Positions 1-11,667 are shown, counted from the first letter of the stretch. The stretch: DNA of 64,000 bases from Actinernus sp. WN-2022 (GCA_030867875.1 JAOWCC010001751.1:26590369-26654368); one strand, 5' to 3'. The notes: a model not told the origin generated them from the sequence alone. Made by a program: numbers and translations.

Positions 1-1172
1 AATGAAAAAATACAATGGAGCAATGAACAATAGTGGTTTTGATTACTGTTCAAGTATGTAGACAACACAAATAAAGAAAAATAGAGTAACCACTCCTTGT
101 TTTCATACATCTCTCCAGGGAATTCCAGCGCAGATCTGATTTGAATTTTCAAGTTATGCACTATTTCATTTGAAAGTTAACGTGGTTGCGGTGAGTTGTC
201 GTGAACTAAATATGTCAACCCAACGCTTTCGTCCACCTCCACCAAAAGCAGCAAAATGGCGAACGTCCCCCCCCCCCCCCCAAAAAAAAAAGTCTATATT
301 TGCTAACATGTGGAATTAATCGCCATTTGGAGAGGAGGAAATGAGTATCTTCGTGAAAAGAGACAGAAGGTTAGCTACGGCTTCATTAACTCTTTATGTA
401 CCATCTTGCAATAGAGTGCGGACATTTGACCCGTGAAACACTACTAAATCTAAATAGTACTAGTCGTTGCTATTTCATTAATGTTTTTTCTTTAAATATC
501 ACTATTTAGTGCTAAATTGCTACGAGTATAGTTCTAGGGTCTAATGTCCACATTCTAGCGTCTTGTCAAATCTGTATCAAAGTTAATGAATTAATTAGAT
601 CAGTAAGAAATAAGTATGAAAGTTAATGTACCTCATTAATAGTCTTTATTGGGATTTACAGCAGCACCCATGTGACCTGAATATTGTGTTTGGATTGGTG
701 AATTATTAATGAATTTTACAACTTCTATATATTATTTAATTGCTACAGAGTACTCCTTGCCTTCGATGTGTTTCCTTTACCTCGCTGCTATATTTAATTC
801 AAACTGTATATATGGTATTATACATTCACGATACTCTCTAGGTCTTAAATGCATCGAAAGCATTCCAATAACATCCCTATACTGCTATAGTGCATATAGA
901 CTATTTCCCATATTGATTCAGTTTGGACACGTATATTCGTCAGTTCACTTCACTTGACACTTGAATGACAGCTTCCGGTTCAGCAAACGTTCACTGAGTT
1001 TGACAACAGTTTTGTATATATTCCGTTATGTTTCTTTGCATTTCTTTATAAGCTTTTCAAGTTTGCTTTTACGCCTGGCAATACGACAGTGAAATGAAAC
1101 TGTCGGCCCGACTGGAGATACACAAAACCTTTTTCTTGCAATAAAACTAATTTCTGTTGTCGAATATATTAG
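1..1172. other. No gene recognised
   Basis: AT-rich non-coding sequence. A C-run followed by an A-run sits at about 267-291. The only longer open frame (709-957, plus) resembles nothing I recognise and has no coding look. Confidence 0.5.
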
Positions 1173-1420
1173 AGAGCTTAAGCAACCACGACGGCAACGT
1201 CTAGGACGTCGGCATAAAACAATAGCCTTAATTACAAAATACAATAACTGCACGTGGAAATGCACGCAGTCGCCTACATTTCAACCGTTGTCTGGAAAAA
1301 CACAACGTAAAAAAAACGTTTTACGTTTACAAGAGAACGCCAACGCATAAAAGTAAATCACTCCGTTTTTCGTTCGGCGTGAACGGAACTCTATGCTTAT
1401 CATATTTTTCGAAGATATGA
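1173..1420 (-). repeat. MITE fragment, same family as 4662-4998
   Basis: This stretch is collinear, on the opposite strand, with the right part of the element at 4662-4998. It shares the terminal word around CTTAAGCAACCACGACGGC, the tract running through 'acaaaatacaata', and the TTCGGCGTGAACGGAACTC block. The second terminal repeat is not visible, so this copy looks truncated. Confidence 0.6.
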
Positions 1421-1499
1421 ATGTGAAAAGTAATTAAAGGCGAGCGAAGGCAATATCATTATCTATTGTTATGTTTAGGGAGATATTTGTTCGTTTCTG

Positions 1500-3440
1500 T
1501 CTAGGGAAGAAATTTACAAAGTTTGATTTTGATACATTTATTTAAAAGATAATTTGTTAGCCATAAAAGCCAATCGTGAATTTGATTGAGATGATTGTTT
1601 ATTGATAATTCTAGTTCCTTAATGTTATTACTGGCATAAAACAAGGCTTGTATCATCAGCAAACAGATGGCATTTGAAATGACTAACCGAGTTTGGGATG
1701 TCATTTATATAGAGAAGAAACAATATGGGACCTAAAACAGAATGTGGTACACCACATTCTACAGTTAGTATTGGAGATAGACAGTCATCAACAGATACTA
1801 GTTGCAATCTGTCTTTAAGGTAGGAGTTAAACCAACTTAAGGGAGTGCCTCTGATTCCATTCTAGTTTATCAATTAATATATCTAGATTTACAGTGTCAA
1901 AGGCCTTTGCAAAGTCTAAAAAAAAAACAGCAGAGAAGAATTATTAATAAAGATTTCCAAAGGGGAAGATATAAAATCTGCCAAAAGTTTAATAATACTT
2001 ACAGGGAAATATATAAATACCAGGGCTTTTGCTTGAATAAAGATTATGTATAAGATCTTTAATTTCAAATGAAATAGTGGGAGTAACAAAAAACTATCAT
2101 TAATACATCAGTTTGTAGATGTGATTTTTTTTTGGCTGATTTCAGTTTTGATACTATGTTAGAAGCAATTTTATTAAAATATAGATTTAATTTATCTGCA
2201 ATTTTGTATGGGTTTGTTATCAGATTATTGCCATTTTTCGACATCTTAAAGGGAAAATCCTTTGGATCTTGGTGTACTAATGTTAATAAGATGTTTGATA
2301 CCTTGCCATGTTTTTTTTCATATTATTTTTAAATTTGTCAAAATAATGAAGTTAATAATTATTCTTTGAAGTTCGTGTTAAATAATTAGTTTTATGTCTA
2401 TATAACTTATACTTGCTATAGTAGTCGTTTTTCTTGGTTTTCGTAAATTTTCCATATAATTTATTTTTAATATTTGTAGATTTTCTAATGGTTTTAGTTA
2501 CCCACGGTTTACATGATTCCTTTAATTTTCTTTTTGATTTTTTTTTATAAGAGGAGCATGTTTATCTATTATTTCTAAAAGACTATCATGAAAATATGTG
2601 TACTTCATGTTTGTTGTTAATATAATAGGGAGATATTAGACTCTAGGTTTAGTTCTTGTACATCACTTATAAATTGAATTTTATTAAAGTGTGTATAATC
2701 CCTCTTGTAGCAGTTATTAGAAGGTTTGAATGTTAAGTTGACGCCAGCTAGTATTGTACACTTTGGTAGATGATATAGACCCATTCGAAAAATGGCTGTC
2801 GCTAATTTGCATAATTTTGATATTCAATATTTTCTGAAGAATGAACTAGCCTATGTGAAAGAGCGAGTTCGTGTTAGCAACATGTAGCTCTTTGATAATG
2901 GAAGAATATATCCTTACAAAGCAATCGACGTTTGAAACTCTCAAGAAACATGAAAACGAGGCTAGTCAGTCCTGACGTCCTGAATCTCATACAAAACTCT
3001 CTTGTTTTAAACCTCAGTAACTTCACAATACTTGGTGCTATGCTCTTTAAATTGTACAAACGTACTCATTTTTGCATGCTCTCTGAAGTGGAAGTACTTA
3101 TTTTAGTGCCAACATTTTCTAACAACCCAAGTTTGCTGACACCATTTCTCGAATGGGTCTATGAGGTTGCCAGAAATTACATTAGTTCTTAATAGATTTA
3201 TCCAAATATGATCAATAAGTGTTGGATTAGAATGCTCTGGTATCCATGTGGGTTGAATTATTTGGGTAAAATAATAAATGTATATAATCATTTATATGGT
3301 CCTTTAGGTCTGCCTTAAATAGGTCTAGGTTAAAGTCACCACAAAGGATGACAGTTTTATTTTCTTTATTTAATTATAATGTGTGAAGAGTTTTCCCCAA
3401 ATACTCAAGAAAGAGTTATGTTTTTGTTTTGGGTGCATTA
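1500..3440 (-). mobile_element. CR1/L2-like LINE remnant (endonuclease to reverse transcriptase)
   Basis: Read on the minus strand, pieces of one non-LTR retrotransposon appear in order. At about 3440-3280 is an endonuclease segment with a GDFN motif. At 3291-3103 is the endonuclease C-terminal part with TLIDHIWIN and SGNLID. Then comes an endonuclease-RT linker (about 2700-2350). The RT fingers/palm follow, with DFAKAFDTVN near 1900, a GVP..VLGP block near 1750 and FADDTSL near 1690, ending in the piece that translates at 1504-1690. Frameshifts and stops break it throughout. A 382-bp MITE (2778-3159) is inserted between the endonuclease and the linker. The clade is assigned from motif style only. 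Confidence 0.8.
2778..3159. mobile_element. MITE with TA flanks inside the LINE
   Basis: Imperfect terminal inverted repeats starting GACCCATTCG(A/G)(A/G)AAATGG bound the piece. TA dinucleotides flank both ends (2776-2777 and 3160-3161). Removing it brings the LINE endonuclease end back next to the linker. TA duplication suggests a Tc1/mariner-type non-autonomous element. Confidence 0.65.
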
Positions 3441-3593
3441 GTAAACAACTAGACTGATAAGCAAATACCGTATACAAAATACTGAAAGAACACATGGACC
3501 TAACCAGCAAAATATAAAATTATGACACAATAACAAGTCCGAAGACTACAGCAAAGCTGATACGGTGTGATACTTTAACAATCAGTGGCGAAT

Positions 3594-4658
3594 CCAGGAT
3601 TTTGAAAAGGGGGGTCCGGAGGCATGCCCCCCGAGAAAGTTTTGCTTTCTATGTCTCTGAAACGCTATTGCCTGCATTTTCAGGGCAGTTTAATTTTTTT
3701 TTGAGAACATAGACACATACCTGCCAACACCCGGAGTTCTAAAATCTGGAGAATGTTGGGTGAGGCTTTGTTATGACGTAATCAGGATTTCCGAATTTTT
3801 CCGAAGATACCCCGATTGTGTTCCGAAGACTTTCAGAAAGCTCTCGGAAAAATATATGGCGCTGCCTGCGAGTTGTAACCAATCACACGATGTCCATGAC
3901 GCCTCGCGATCGATCAAGTCACTCGGTGCATGCTTTTCGCGCATTCGCTAGCGTGCGAAATGAACACAACCGCAACTCAGAGTAAAATTATTTATTTTTT
4001 AACCCTCGCGCCTTAAAAACGGCGAACTCAATCCATACTGAATGGCTAAAAACCGGGAGATTTGAGGCTCTATCCGGGAGACCGGGAGATGAGGTCCAAA
4101 ATCTGGAGTCTCCCGCATAAACCGGGAGAGTTGGCAGGTATGTAGACAGTGACAAACCAGTTACAGCATGTCTATAATATTATTCACTCACTGGAGTGAT
4201 CATCCAAAACAAGAAATAGTTTCATCCTTCTTGGGTGCAATTTTGGTCTGAAATCATACAATTTTGTATTCACTCGTATGATTTTAGACCAATAATCTTA
4301 TTGCACTCCACTCAGTTCAATTACCACTATTTATATACCTTGTCTACTTTTCTTAATAAAAGGATTGGGGTTGCTAGCTTCCTTCTGCTCATGGCTTGTC
4401 AGTGTATACAGAACTATAAAATCATCATGGCTCCTACAAGTATTCTATAGACCTTATTTCAAAATGGCCTCCGCGAGGAAAAAGCTGGCGCGAGTAGCCA
4501 CAGGTAGCCCAAGAGAGAAAGTGCATCCAAAAACCAGGTTAGAAGTACCGTACGCTAAAATGATTGTATTAATCAATTTCATTCTACTGTTTTGAGCATA
4601 AAGAACATGGTCGGCTTCAGAAAGGGGGGTTCCATGGAACCCCTCAAGATCCGCCACT
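3594..4658. mobile_element. Inverted-repeat element with AGTGGCG ends
   Basis: The left end AGTGGCGAATCC (3594) and the right end GATCCGCCACT (ending 4658) are inverted repeats, each followed inward by a G-rich tract (GGGGGGTCC / GGGGGGTTCC). A separate 427-bp MITE is nested at 3716-4142. No transposase is seen. The superfamily is not clear. Confidence 0.55.
3716..4142. mobile_element. MITE with CATACCTGCC ends, 6-bp duplication
   Basis: Terminal inverted repeats CATACCTGCCAAC..GTTGGCAGGTATG run on into related 'cccgga/ccgggag' words. The directly repeated TAGACA lies outside both ends (3710-3715 and 4143-4148). It is nested in the element at 3594-4658. Confidence 0.75.
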
Positions 4659-4661
4659 AGT

Positions 4662-4998
4662 AGGGACCTTAAGCAACCAGGACGGCGACGGCAGTGATGA
4701 CGGGCGTAGAAAACATTTTCTCCCGAAATTTGGTGTTTACTATTTCCCTTGTTCGTCTTGAATTGTTTTTCACAAACAGATTTTCGATTCGAAAAATACA
4801 ATGACTAAGAGTTCCGTTCACGCCGAACGAAGAATGATTTGATTTACTTTCTTACGTTCGCGTTGTCTTTAAAACGTGCAATTTGGGGTTTTCACGTTGT
4901 TTTTGCAGAGAACGGTGAAAATATAGGCGACTGCGTGCATTTATTGTATTTTGTAATTAAGGATATTGTTTTATGCCGTCGTGGTTGCTGAAGGTCCT
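4662..4998. mobile_element. MITE with AGG(G)ACCTTAAGCAACC ends
   Basis: The left end reads AGGGACCTTAAGCAACC and the right end GGTTGCTGAAGGTCCT, forming inverted repeats. AGT lies outside both ends, so the duplication is about 3 bp. A second, truncated copy lies at 1173-1420. No coding capacity. Confidence 0.65.
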
Positions 4999-5028
4999 AG
5001 TGACAATGGCACTACGGCCAGCTAGACC

Positions 5029-5379
5029 CACACTGCGGCAAAACGTCACGCGCATGCGTATTTGCTATTTCTTGTCGGAGCGCGGCCGCCCCCAGTTTCC
5101 CGCGAAAACTGAAATGAAACAACAGGCACATACCATGATTTTAAAATTTCTGCTTAAAAGTATCCGTTTGTGAACTGTTTTGTCAAAAAATAAGAAAACT
5201 GACTTAAAAGATAAGCCTAAGACTTGAACAGGTTGAAGTTTTCTTAATTTGTAATTCACTGTGAGTTTACTAAGTTATAAAATAATTTACTAAGAAAGTT
5301 AAAGCCCTCGGTAATTTGTATTTGATAGCAGAGCCTTCGTTCTTTTGGCTAGCGGAGCATACCGTTTTGCCGCGGTGTG
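5029..5379. mobile_element. MITE with CACACNGCGGCAAAAC ends, 9-bp duplication
   Basis: The ends CACACTGCGGCAAAAC and GTTTTGCCGCGGTGTG are inverted repeats. AGCTAGACC is directly repeated outside them (5020-5028 and 5380-5388). A longer relative at 26741-27368 also has a 9-bp duplication. A 9-bp duplication is typical of Mutator-like elements; the assignment is inference. Confidence 0.85.
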
Positions 5380-5388
5380 AGCTAGACC

Positions 5389-5830
5389 AGACACAAAAAG
5401 GTGCTCGTAAACAACACCAACTATAAAGTTAGATTCGTGTTTGTTTGGAATTTCTATCCACAGGGCCTGGAATTCACAAGTAGTATATGATATATCATCT
5501 CTTCTTTTATATAATAATTTATCTGAAAGATAAAATCCACATCCACTATTAGCTGTCATTTCTGGCAAAAAATCAAAAATGTGGTAATTATTTAAGTTTG
5601 GTGTTATTTTTAGTGTATTACATTTGTCTTTTGGTAACCATGGTACTATATGCCTTCCACTCAGCCTCCCTGAAAGAGCAACCCTGCACTGAGGTATGGG
5701 GATCTGGACTGTACTTCGCGGACGGTTCTCGAGCCTGACAAGGTGAAAGCTCAATCCAGAACCCCATATATTTCCTTGATTGAGCCACCGATCTATACAA
5801 TAGGACCAAAATGAGGCTATCCTCTCCATA
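5389..5830 (-). pseudogene. LINE endonuclease fragment
   Basis: Minus-strand open frame. Its C-terminal half (about 5575-5405) reads like the APE-type endonuclease of CR1/L2 LINEs: a GCGFYLSD strand, then YKRRDDIS, then LWIEI and VGVVYEH. The N-terminal part is unrelated or out of frame. No RT follows, so this is an isolated fragment. Confidence 0.65.
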
Positions 5831-5882
5831 ACTAAAACGAATCCAAAACCCTAAAAGAATTTTGCACAATATGGCCTGACAA

Positions 5883-6171
5883 TTATATGGCGCTGTCTGG
5901 AAAGAGAGGGGCGAGAATTCTACAGTTTACGTTGTAGTACTGTTCAGCTATCATAACAGCAGCCGGCTTGGCATCTGGGGAGGGAGCACCTGCTTTTGCA
6001 TGAATGTCGGCTGGGCTCGTATCCCGCACAAGAACATGGGCCGTCTTCATGTAATGAGTGGCAGAGGCCAAGGATCTCCATCCAACATGCTGGGCATTAT
6101 CCTCCGAAAAAGCACTGAGGAGCTTAAGGGTAATAGAACTGCCACTTCGAAAGCTTTGAAACGTTTCACCC
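5883..6171 (-). pseudogene. Tyrosine recombinase C-terminal part of a DIRS-like element
   Basis: The minus-strand frame holds the catalytic C-terminal signature of DIRS-type tyrosine recombinases: an SFRSG box with the catalytic Arg, an HVGWRS box, and THYMKT, where the Tyr corresponds to the nucleophile position. It ends in a short variable tail. The position normally His before SFRSG is Gln here. The frame continues across the 9-bp duplication at 7979-7987, so this piece and the sequence just right of 7978 were contiguous before the element at 6172-7978 inserted. It probably belongs to the DIRS remnant at 8735-11270. Confidence 0.75.
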
Positions 6172-7978
6172 ACAGGCAGCCCAAGCTCTAAATATCTAGC
6201 TAATACTTACAGCGTTTGTATAGGAATTTCAACGAGCTAGAAATATGAAAGAATTAATGAATAAAATGCCTTGCTTTGTTTCAATAGTGTATTACTTGCT
6301 GTCTGTGTGGTAACAGGGTTGATATGAAGCGATTTTAGCGAGTTTCAATTTCCTCTGCTCCCCTTCCTAAGAAAAAAGACAAGGCAGCACACTAGTTTCG
6401 CGAGGGCCCGCCACTTCAACCGAAATATTTCAGTTCAAAATTAAATATTGTGGCCACCACAATTCCTCCATAGAATCCCAGCAGATAGGTTGCTCTTTCT
6501 TTTGAATGCGATTGCCACGCAATTCCAGCCTTGCGACGAGCACGACGAAGCATTTTGTTTCTCCAAAGTGACGCTTATAAATTGGTAGAGAGCCTTGAAC
6601 CAGTTAGGGGAAGACTGCCCGGCCGTCAAAGGCTGCTGGGTAACCGTCGTAAGGCTCCTGGGGTAACCGAGCCTTCGACTTAAAGTTAAGCCGCGCGGGG
6701 TACCTGACCGGCGATTGTCGACAACAACAAAATTTACTACCAGGGTTCAACTTCAACTTTATTAATATTTATACACGGAATTCTAACAGATAAGAAAAAC
6801 AGATTTACATAGAAGCCGTGTTAACTACTATTAAATATATAAAAATACAGAACTGTCAATGTTATAATAATAATAATATAAAACATTATATACTATACTA
6901 ATAATATGATATCCTAAAATTATGAAAACTACTATATATTATTATCAATTAAGCATCATTGGTCATTTAGGACGGCGACTGTTTTGATTTTGTTTTTATA
7001 AGAGCTTAGTGATTTAATTTCACGTAATTCTGTTGGAAGCTCATTCCATGTCTTGGCGCCGTGATACGATAAACTTTTCTTCATCAATTCTGTTTTTGGT
7101 TGTGGAAGACAAAGTCTCGTATCACGGCCCCTTAGACCATGATAGTGGGTAGAGCTTACAACAGTAGTGAATAAATCACATAGGCTTGTTGGCGCCAGGC
7201 TCTTTCGGGTCTTAAACATTACGATGGCTTTATGTTTGCTCTGCGTTCATCTAGTTTGTCCCATTCCAATACACTTAAAAGTGCGTTTGTACTTGTATTT
7301 TAATCTGCCAATCAAATCAAATCTCAGAGGATCGTGTTTTGAATACAGATCGATACATACTGTTGCAAAAGGTAAAACGATTGCTCTTCATAATTGCAGT
7401 TGTTCAATGCTCTCTACAAATTTTGTTGTTGTCGACAATCGCCGGTCAGGTACCCCGCGCGGCTTAACTTTAAGTCGAAGGCTCGGTTACCCCAGGAGCC
7501 TTTCGACGGTTAACCAGCAGCCTTTGACGGCCGGGCAGTCTACCCCAGCTGGTTCAAGACTCTCTGTACCAATTTATAAGCGTCACTTTGGAGAAACAAA
7601 ATGTTTCGTCGTGCTCGTCGCACGGCTGGAATTGCGTGGCAATCGCATTCAAAAGAAAGAGCAACCTTTCTGCTGGGATTCTATGGAGGAATGGTGGCGG
7701 CCACAATATTTTGAACTGAAATATTTCGGTTGAAGTGGCGGGCCCTCGCGAAACTAGTGTGTTGCCTTGTCTTTTTTCTTAGGAAGGGGAGCAGAGGAAA
7801 TGGAAACTCGGTAAAATCGCTTCATATCAACCCTGTTACCACACAGACAGCAACTAATACAATATGGAAACAAGGTAAGGCATTTTATTCATTAATTCTT
7901 TCGTATTTCTAGCTCGTTAAAATTCCCATACAAACGCTGTAAGTATTAGCTAGATATTTAGAGCTTGGGCTGCCTGTT
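6172..7978. mobile_element. Mutator-like element with ~560-bp terminal inverted repeats
   Basis: Long inverted repeats run from 6172 to about 6735 and from about 7419 to 7978, beginning ACAGGCAGCCCAAGCTC. The arms are nearly identical apart from small indels. GTTTCACCC is directly repeated on both sides (6163-6171 and 7979-7987). Long arms plus a 9-bp duplication fit Mutator-like elements. The centre (6736-7418) is mostly a LINE 3' fragment, with no transposase. A 37-codon frame in the right arm (ATG near 7601) is duplicated in inverse in the left arm; no function is evident. Confidence 0.85.
6744..7250 (-). pseudogene. LINE 3'-end fragment (ORF2 C-terminus) inside the long-TIR element
   Basis: The minus frame at 6956-7219 matches the conserved CR1/L2-type C-terminal tail: the DTRLCLPQPKTELMKKS stretch, then AKTWNELP, then SLSSYKNKIK. 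An AT-rich 3' UTR follows, ending in a GTTGAA-rich tail near 6745. It is the load carried between the arms of the element at 6172-7978. Confidence 0.75.
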
Positions 7979-8035
7979 GTTTCACCCTGATGAATGATGA
8001 GTTCCCCCCCCCCCCCCCCCCCCCCCTCTCTGTGA

Positions 8036-8370
8036 CTCCTGTAGGGTAGGCCCTACAACCAAGAGCGGTGATTTGGACTCAAGCCGTTGCTTTAAAGTGA
8101 CAAAAACACATCCTAATAGGTTGAGCAGGGGTAAAAGACTGCAACTGCAGGATTTCAAGGATTTCATTGAAGAATTTTTCCTGTGTCTGAAAGCACAAAC
8201 ACATCAGGAAATCCCTGTGAAAACCCCTCACAAAGCCTACTAGTACTATTCAGCCGTCCTCAGACTTAATGATGTCCTCAAGCTCTCTGACAGTGGCAGT
8301 TTTCTCCAATTAGAGCACATTTCATTGGAAACCCTACAAATGTAGCGATACCTACCGTCGACGAGTACGT
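8036..8370 (-). repeat. Dispersed ~350-bp repeat, copy 1
   Basis: The minus strand of this stretch is highly similar to the plus strand at 53310-53700, including the words GGTAGGTATCGCTAC and ATGAAATCCTTGAAATCCTG. Both copies hold partial frames, but stops fall in each, so no product is proposed. A C/G homopolymer tract at about 8006-8026 adjoins it. It sits between the two tyrosine-recombinase pieces of the DIRS remnant. Confidence 0.7.
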
Positions 8371-8734
8371 AGAATGCTCCCGAATGGCATTGTGGGGAAA
8401 TTTTGAGCCCTCGGTTTAGAAAGTCAGCAGTATTTAACTACCCTGGGCAAGCCAAACTTGAACTGAGGGGGGGAGGGTTGAGTTAGCACTCAGGATTTCA
8501 CCAATTGAGCTCACACACGATCGGACGACAAAGAGTTAAAGGCCCACAATCACCCTGGACGCATTGCGGCCGTTTGTTTTGTTTAGAAAATTGCGCGATT
8601 GTTTGATATATGCTCTGATTGGTTCGTTATCAAGTCTTGCTCCACGTGTACCAATTTTCGACTGCAACAAAATGGCGACTGAACAGGTGTGCGCTCGCAA
8701 AGCGTCTAGGATGACTGTGGGGCTTTAATTTGCC

Positions 8735-9246
8735 AATATAAGCGTCTACCGTTCCCAAGGCTAAACGAGGAGGGCACAAAAGCAAGCACTAAGACCTTTC
8801 TTGCCAATGTGTAGACAGTCAGCAGTATGAACCTGTGTCTTGGCCTTTTCATCTTTTCAGATGAGAAAACGTCTGAGGTCCTGGGGGGTGGCCGAGACTA
8901 AATGTCTAGGAGGGTGAAACGCGCCAAGGAAACTGACTAATTCTTTTTCCAACGCAGTCTTTTGTCGTCCATAGCGAGAGGAATCGCTTGAATGATCAAT
9001 ACTCTGGAGTCTAGTGTCTATAGCAGGTAAATCAAGCTTTAGTTTCTTGCTTGGCGGGAGGGGAGCTAAACATGATTTACGGTTGTAGCCACATTGTTGG
9101 CAAAAAAAATATTCATTTGGTCGTTCGGGTAGTGGCACTGTGGTCAGCAGACAGCTGGCTTCCAGATATGTGGAGTAAGAGGGAGTGTCTAAAGGGAAAA
9201 TTGGACGGCATACAGATCCTAGGGGAGTGGAACTGAGAAATCCCAT
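8735..9246 (-). pseudogene. DIRS-like tyrosine recombinase, N-terminal half
   Basis: The minus frame has the DNA-binding N-terminal part of a DIRS/YR-retrotransposon recombinase: a helical LEKELVSFLGAF segment, then LVSATPQDLRRFLI. A TGA at 8857-8859 interrupts where the family has Trp. The same frame continues beyond it with KTQVH, a Cys/His pair, CPPRLALGTVDAYIGKL, and then loses similarity near 8735. The middle of the recombinase is missing; the C-terminal piece is at 5883-6171. Confidence 0.75.
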
Positions 9247-9387
9247 CCGTCTTTAGTTGGGAACCGTACCACGCCTGTCTGACCTTTGCTCCCGGGTAAG
9301 ATTCTCCTGAGAGATAAGACTTCTGGCCACCAAAACTTCTGTGGGTAAATATCAGGTAGGATGATAGTAGCAGCGATGCGCTCCTAC

Positions 9388-10333
9388 TTATGGTAAGTGA
9401 TGATTGCCGGAATCAGGAGTAGGAGGAAAAACGAATGCATTGCGCATGAGGTCTGGCCTAAGAATCTTGGCAACGTGACCTTGGGAGAAGGCGTTAACAC
9501 CCGAAGAGCCTGGAGTAGGATACGGGGTGAAGTGGGGCAAAGCATTACCAAGTAGACCAAGTTGCGCATTAGAATCCAGAGCCATCAGATCTACTGAGTG
9601 ACGCCAAAGTAGAGCTGCAACATCTGCCAAGCATGACCAGTCAAGGAGCAATCGAGAGGTGTAAAACACCTCGAGGGTCCGTCAGCTAAGTTATCCTGAG
9701 AACGTACATAAAGGAGGTTCAGATGACAGTTCGATTCTACCGTAGACCAAATAAAAATTCTTGAGAATATCTGAAAGTTCCACGCGTTTGCCTCTTTGAG
9801 ATTGCCAGCAATGGATGAGAGGCATACTATCCACCTTGTAGCATACACTCGTTTATCTTGGATCTGATGTTTGAACGCTTTTAAGGCGTTAGCCAAGGCC
9901 AAAGCTTCTTTTACTAGAATTGGCTGGGGATCACCCTAGGATTGAAATAATCGCCTATTTTTAGTGGGGTCGGGCCGTCTAACACCGCGCTCCATCGGGA
10001 TTTGGAAGCATCAGTGGAAATCGAAACAACTACATGCTTCTCCTGTTTCCAGGGCAAATGACTTTGAAAAGAGTCAAGAAATTCCCAATACTGAATCTCT
10101 TCACGAAGAGGGCCTTTAACCTGAATCATGCGAGCATTACGCGAGTGGACCGAGATAGCTCTGTTCATGTCCTTGGTAAATAAAAGGGCTGCCGGTACGG
10201 CCAGAGAGAAGCAAGCACACTTTCCCAACAGTTTCTGTAGAGGTTTGAGGGAGACTGTCTTAGCTTGAAGGATACTATTCCGCATCTGTGCAAACTTGAT
10301 AATCTTCTCCCGACGAAGCACGAATGCCATCAT
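9388..10333 (-). pseudogene. DIRS-like RNase H domain, frame-broken
   Basis: Three minus frames (9914-10333, 9591-9902, 9388-9669) carry consecutive pieces of the DIRS RNase H and connection region. They include a SISTDASKSRWSAVL first-strand motif, a later YVRSQDNLADGPSR motif (catalytic Asp), and the downstream DLMALDSNAQ...PHFTPYPTPGS block shared by DIRS elements. Frameshifts separate the pieces. Confidence 0.8.
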
Positions 10334-10471
10334 AACCGAGTCACAAATCAGTGAAACCCAGGATTAACAGTTGCTGAAGAGGGAACATCTGAGATTTCTT
10401 AAAGCCGAGGGTATTATACCCAGGAAAATGAGAACGGAGGTAGTAATAAAGGCTGCGTCAGAAGCTGCAAG

Positions 10472-10867
10472 TTAGAAATTTTCAAGGGAACCGGGGTTTG
10501 TTAAAGAATGTCGAGAAAGCCTCAGCTGACCAACATGTCTATCATCTATGTACTGGGTGATGGGGATGCCTAAAGACCTTAGGTAATGCGTAGCCACCAG
10601 ACCAGTTGTATGGTTAATGTAAGCGGACCGCTTCCAACCAAATGGCAGAGTGCGAGAGACGAAAAACCAACCATCCCATTCAAATCCGGCAAAGGGTAGG
10701 TTTTCGTCGCTCAAAAGCTCGTGGTCATAACCAGATTTTTCATCGGAGGTTGTCTGGAAGGAACTTTCTAGACATAACGAGAAACATACATTAATCACAT
10801 CATCCAACTTGAAAGATTTGTTTAAAGCCCATAAATTCAGGTACCGCGTATATATAGGACTAAGCAT
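10472..10867 (-). pseudogene. DIRS-like reverse transcriptase fragment
   Basis: The minus frame shows the RT core: a SDEKSGYDHELL strand with the first catalytic Asp position, FAGFEWDGWFFVSRTLPFGW, and a YIDDRHVGQL box, the DIRS version of YxDD. Upstream on the minus strand (about 10868-11270) degenerate sequence still shows an SPPHIVSP motif leading into the RT in another frame. Gag and terminal repeats were not found. Confidence 0.85.
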
Positions 10868-11274
10868 AATCTAGGCTTAGAGGGTTCGACTGTTAAAGGG
10901 AGAAACGATATGTGGTGGAGAGACTAGGCCAACTTTACCCAAAGTTTTATAGCACCCGAAGCAAGTCGAGATTTGATAGTGTCCGAAACGAAAGACGAAA
11001 ACTTGTATGGCTGTCGTTGAAGCCGACAGCCATCAAGATATGTTGGACCGCTTCCCCGTTGAAGCGTAACCACAGAAATAAATCGTGTCAGGCCGCTTCA
11101 AAATAGAAGCCTCCACATGTGGTTGTGCAGCTACCGCTTGAACTTCGTTTCCTGGTTCGTCTAGGAGTCGAGAAACTAGAGGTTCTTGATCGAGTGAAGC
11201 GAACTTGTCCGAAATCTTGTCATAAGCTAAGTGACTGCTAAGCCGTTGCGCAAGGGTATTTAAGTCCTATGAGC

Positions 11275-11667
11275 CACTGTCACTGCTACTAAATCTGATA
11301 CATTACCAAAATTTAATAGATTTTGTAGGAAATATTTTAAAACTAGACTCACTAATGCTAATGAGTTGAAGAGCAATAGGTTTTACTGACTGTGATGTCT
11401 AACGATGTTTCTAGATCCATCCCTTAATACATGTAACCACCTTTCGTTTACATATATGTTTTTAATTGTATAATTCTAAAGCTATAGTGTTTATATTTTA
11501 TTCAATGTTTTTTCATATCTTCCCAATAATGTATATTCCTTTTTGAGTAGTTAAATAATTATCTATTATGTCTTATAATGTAATTATATCATGTTTCTAT
11601 CTTGGCATATAATAGTTAGGAGGACCAGATTGGAAACAAGTGTAAACTTTATCTGCATATCCTCATT

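Noticed and set aside
7167..7733. A 188-codon plus-strand open frame
   Set aside because: It runs antisense through a LINE 3' end and then through a transposon inverted repeat; chance frame.
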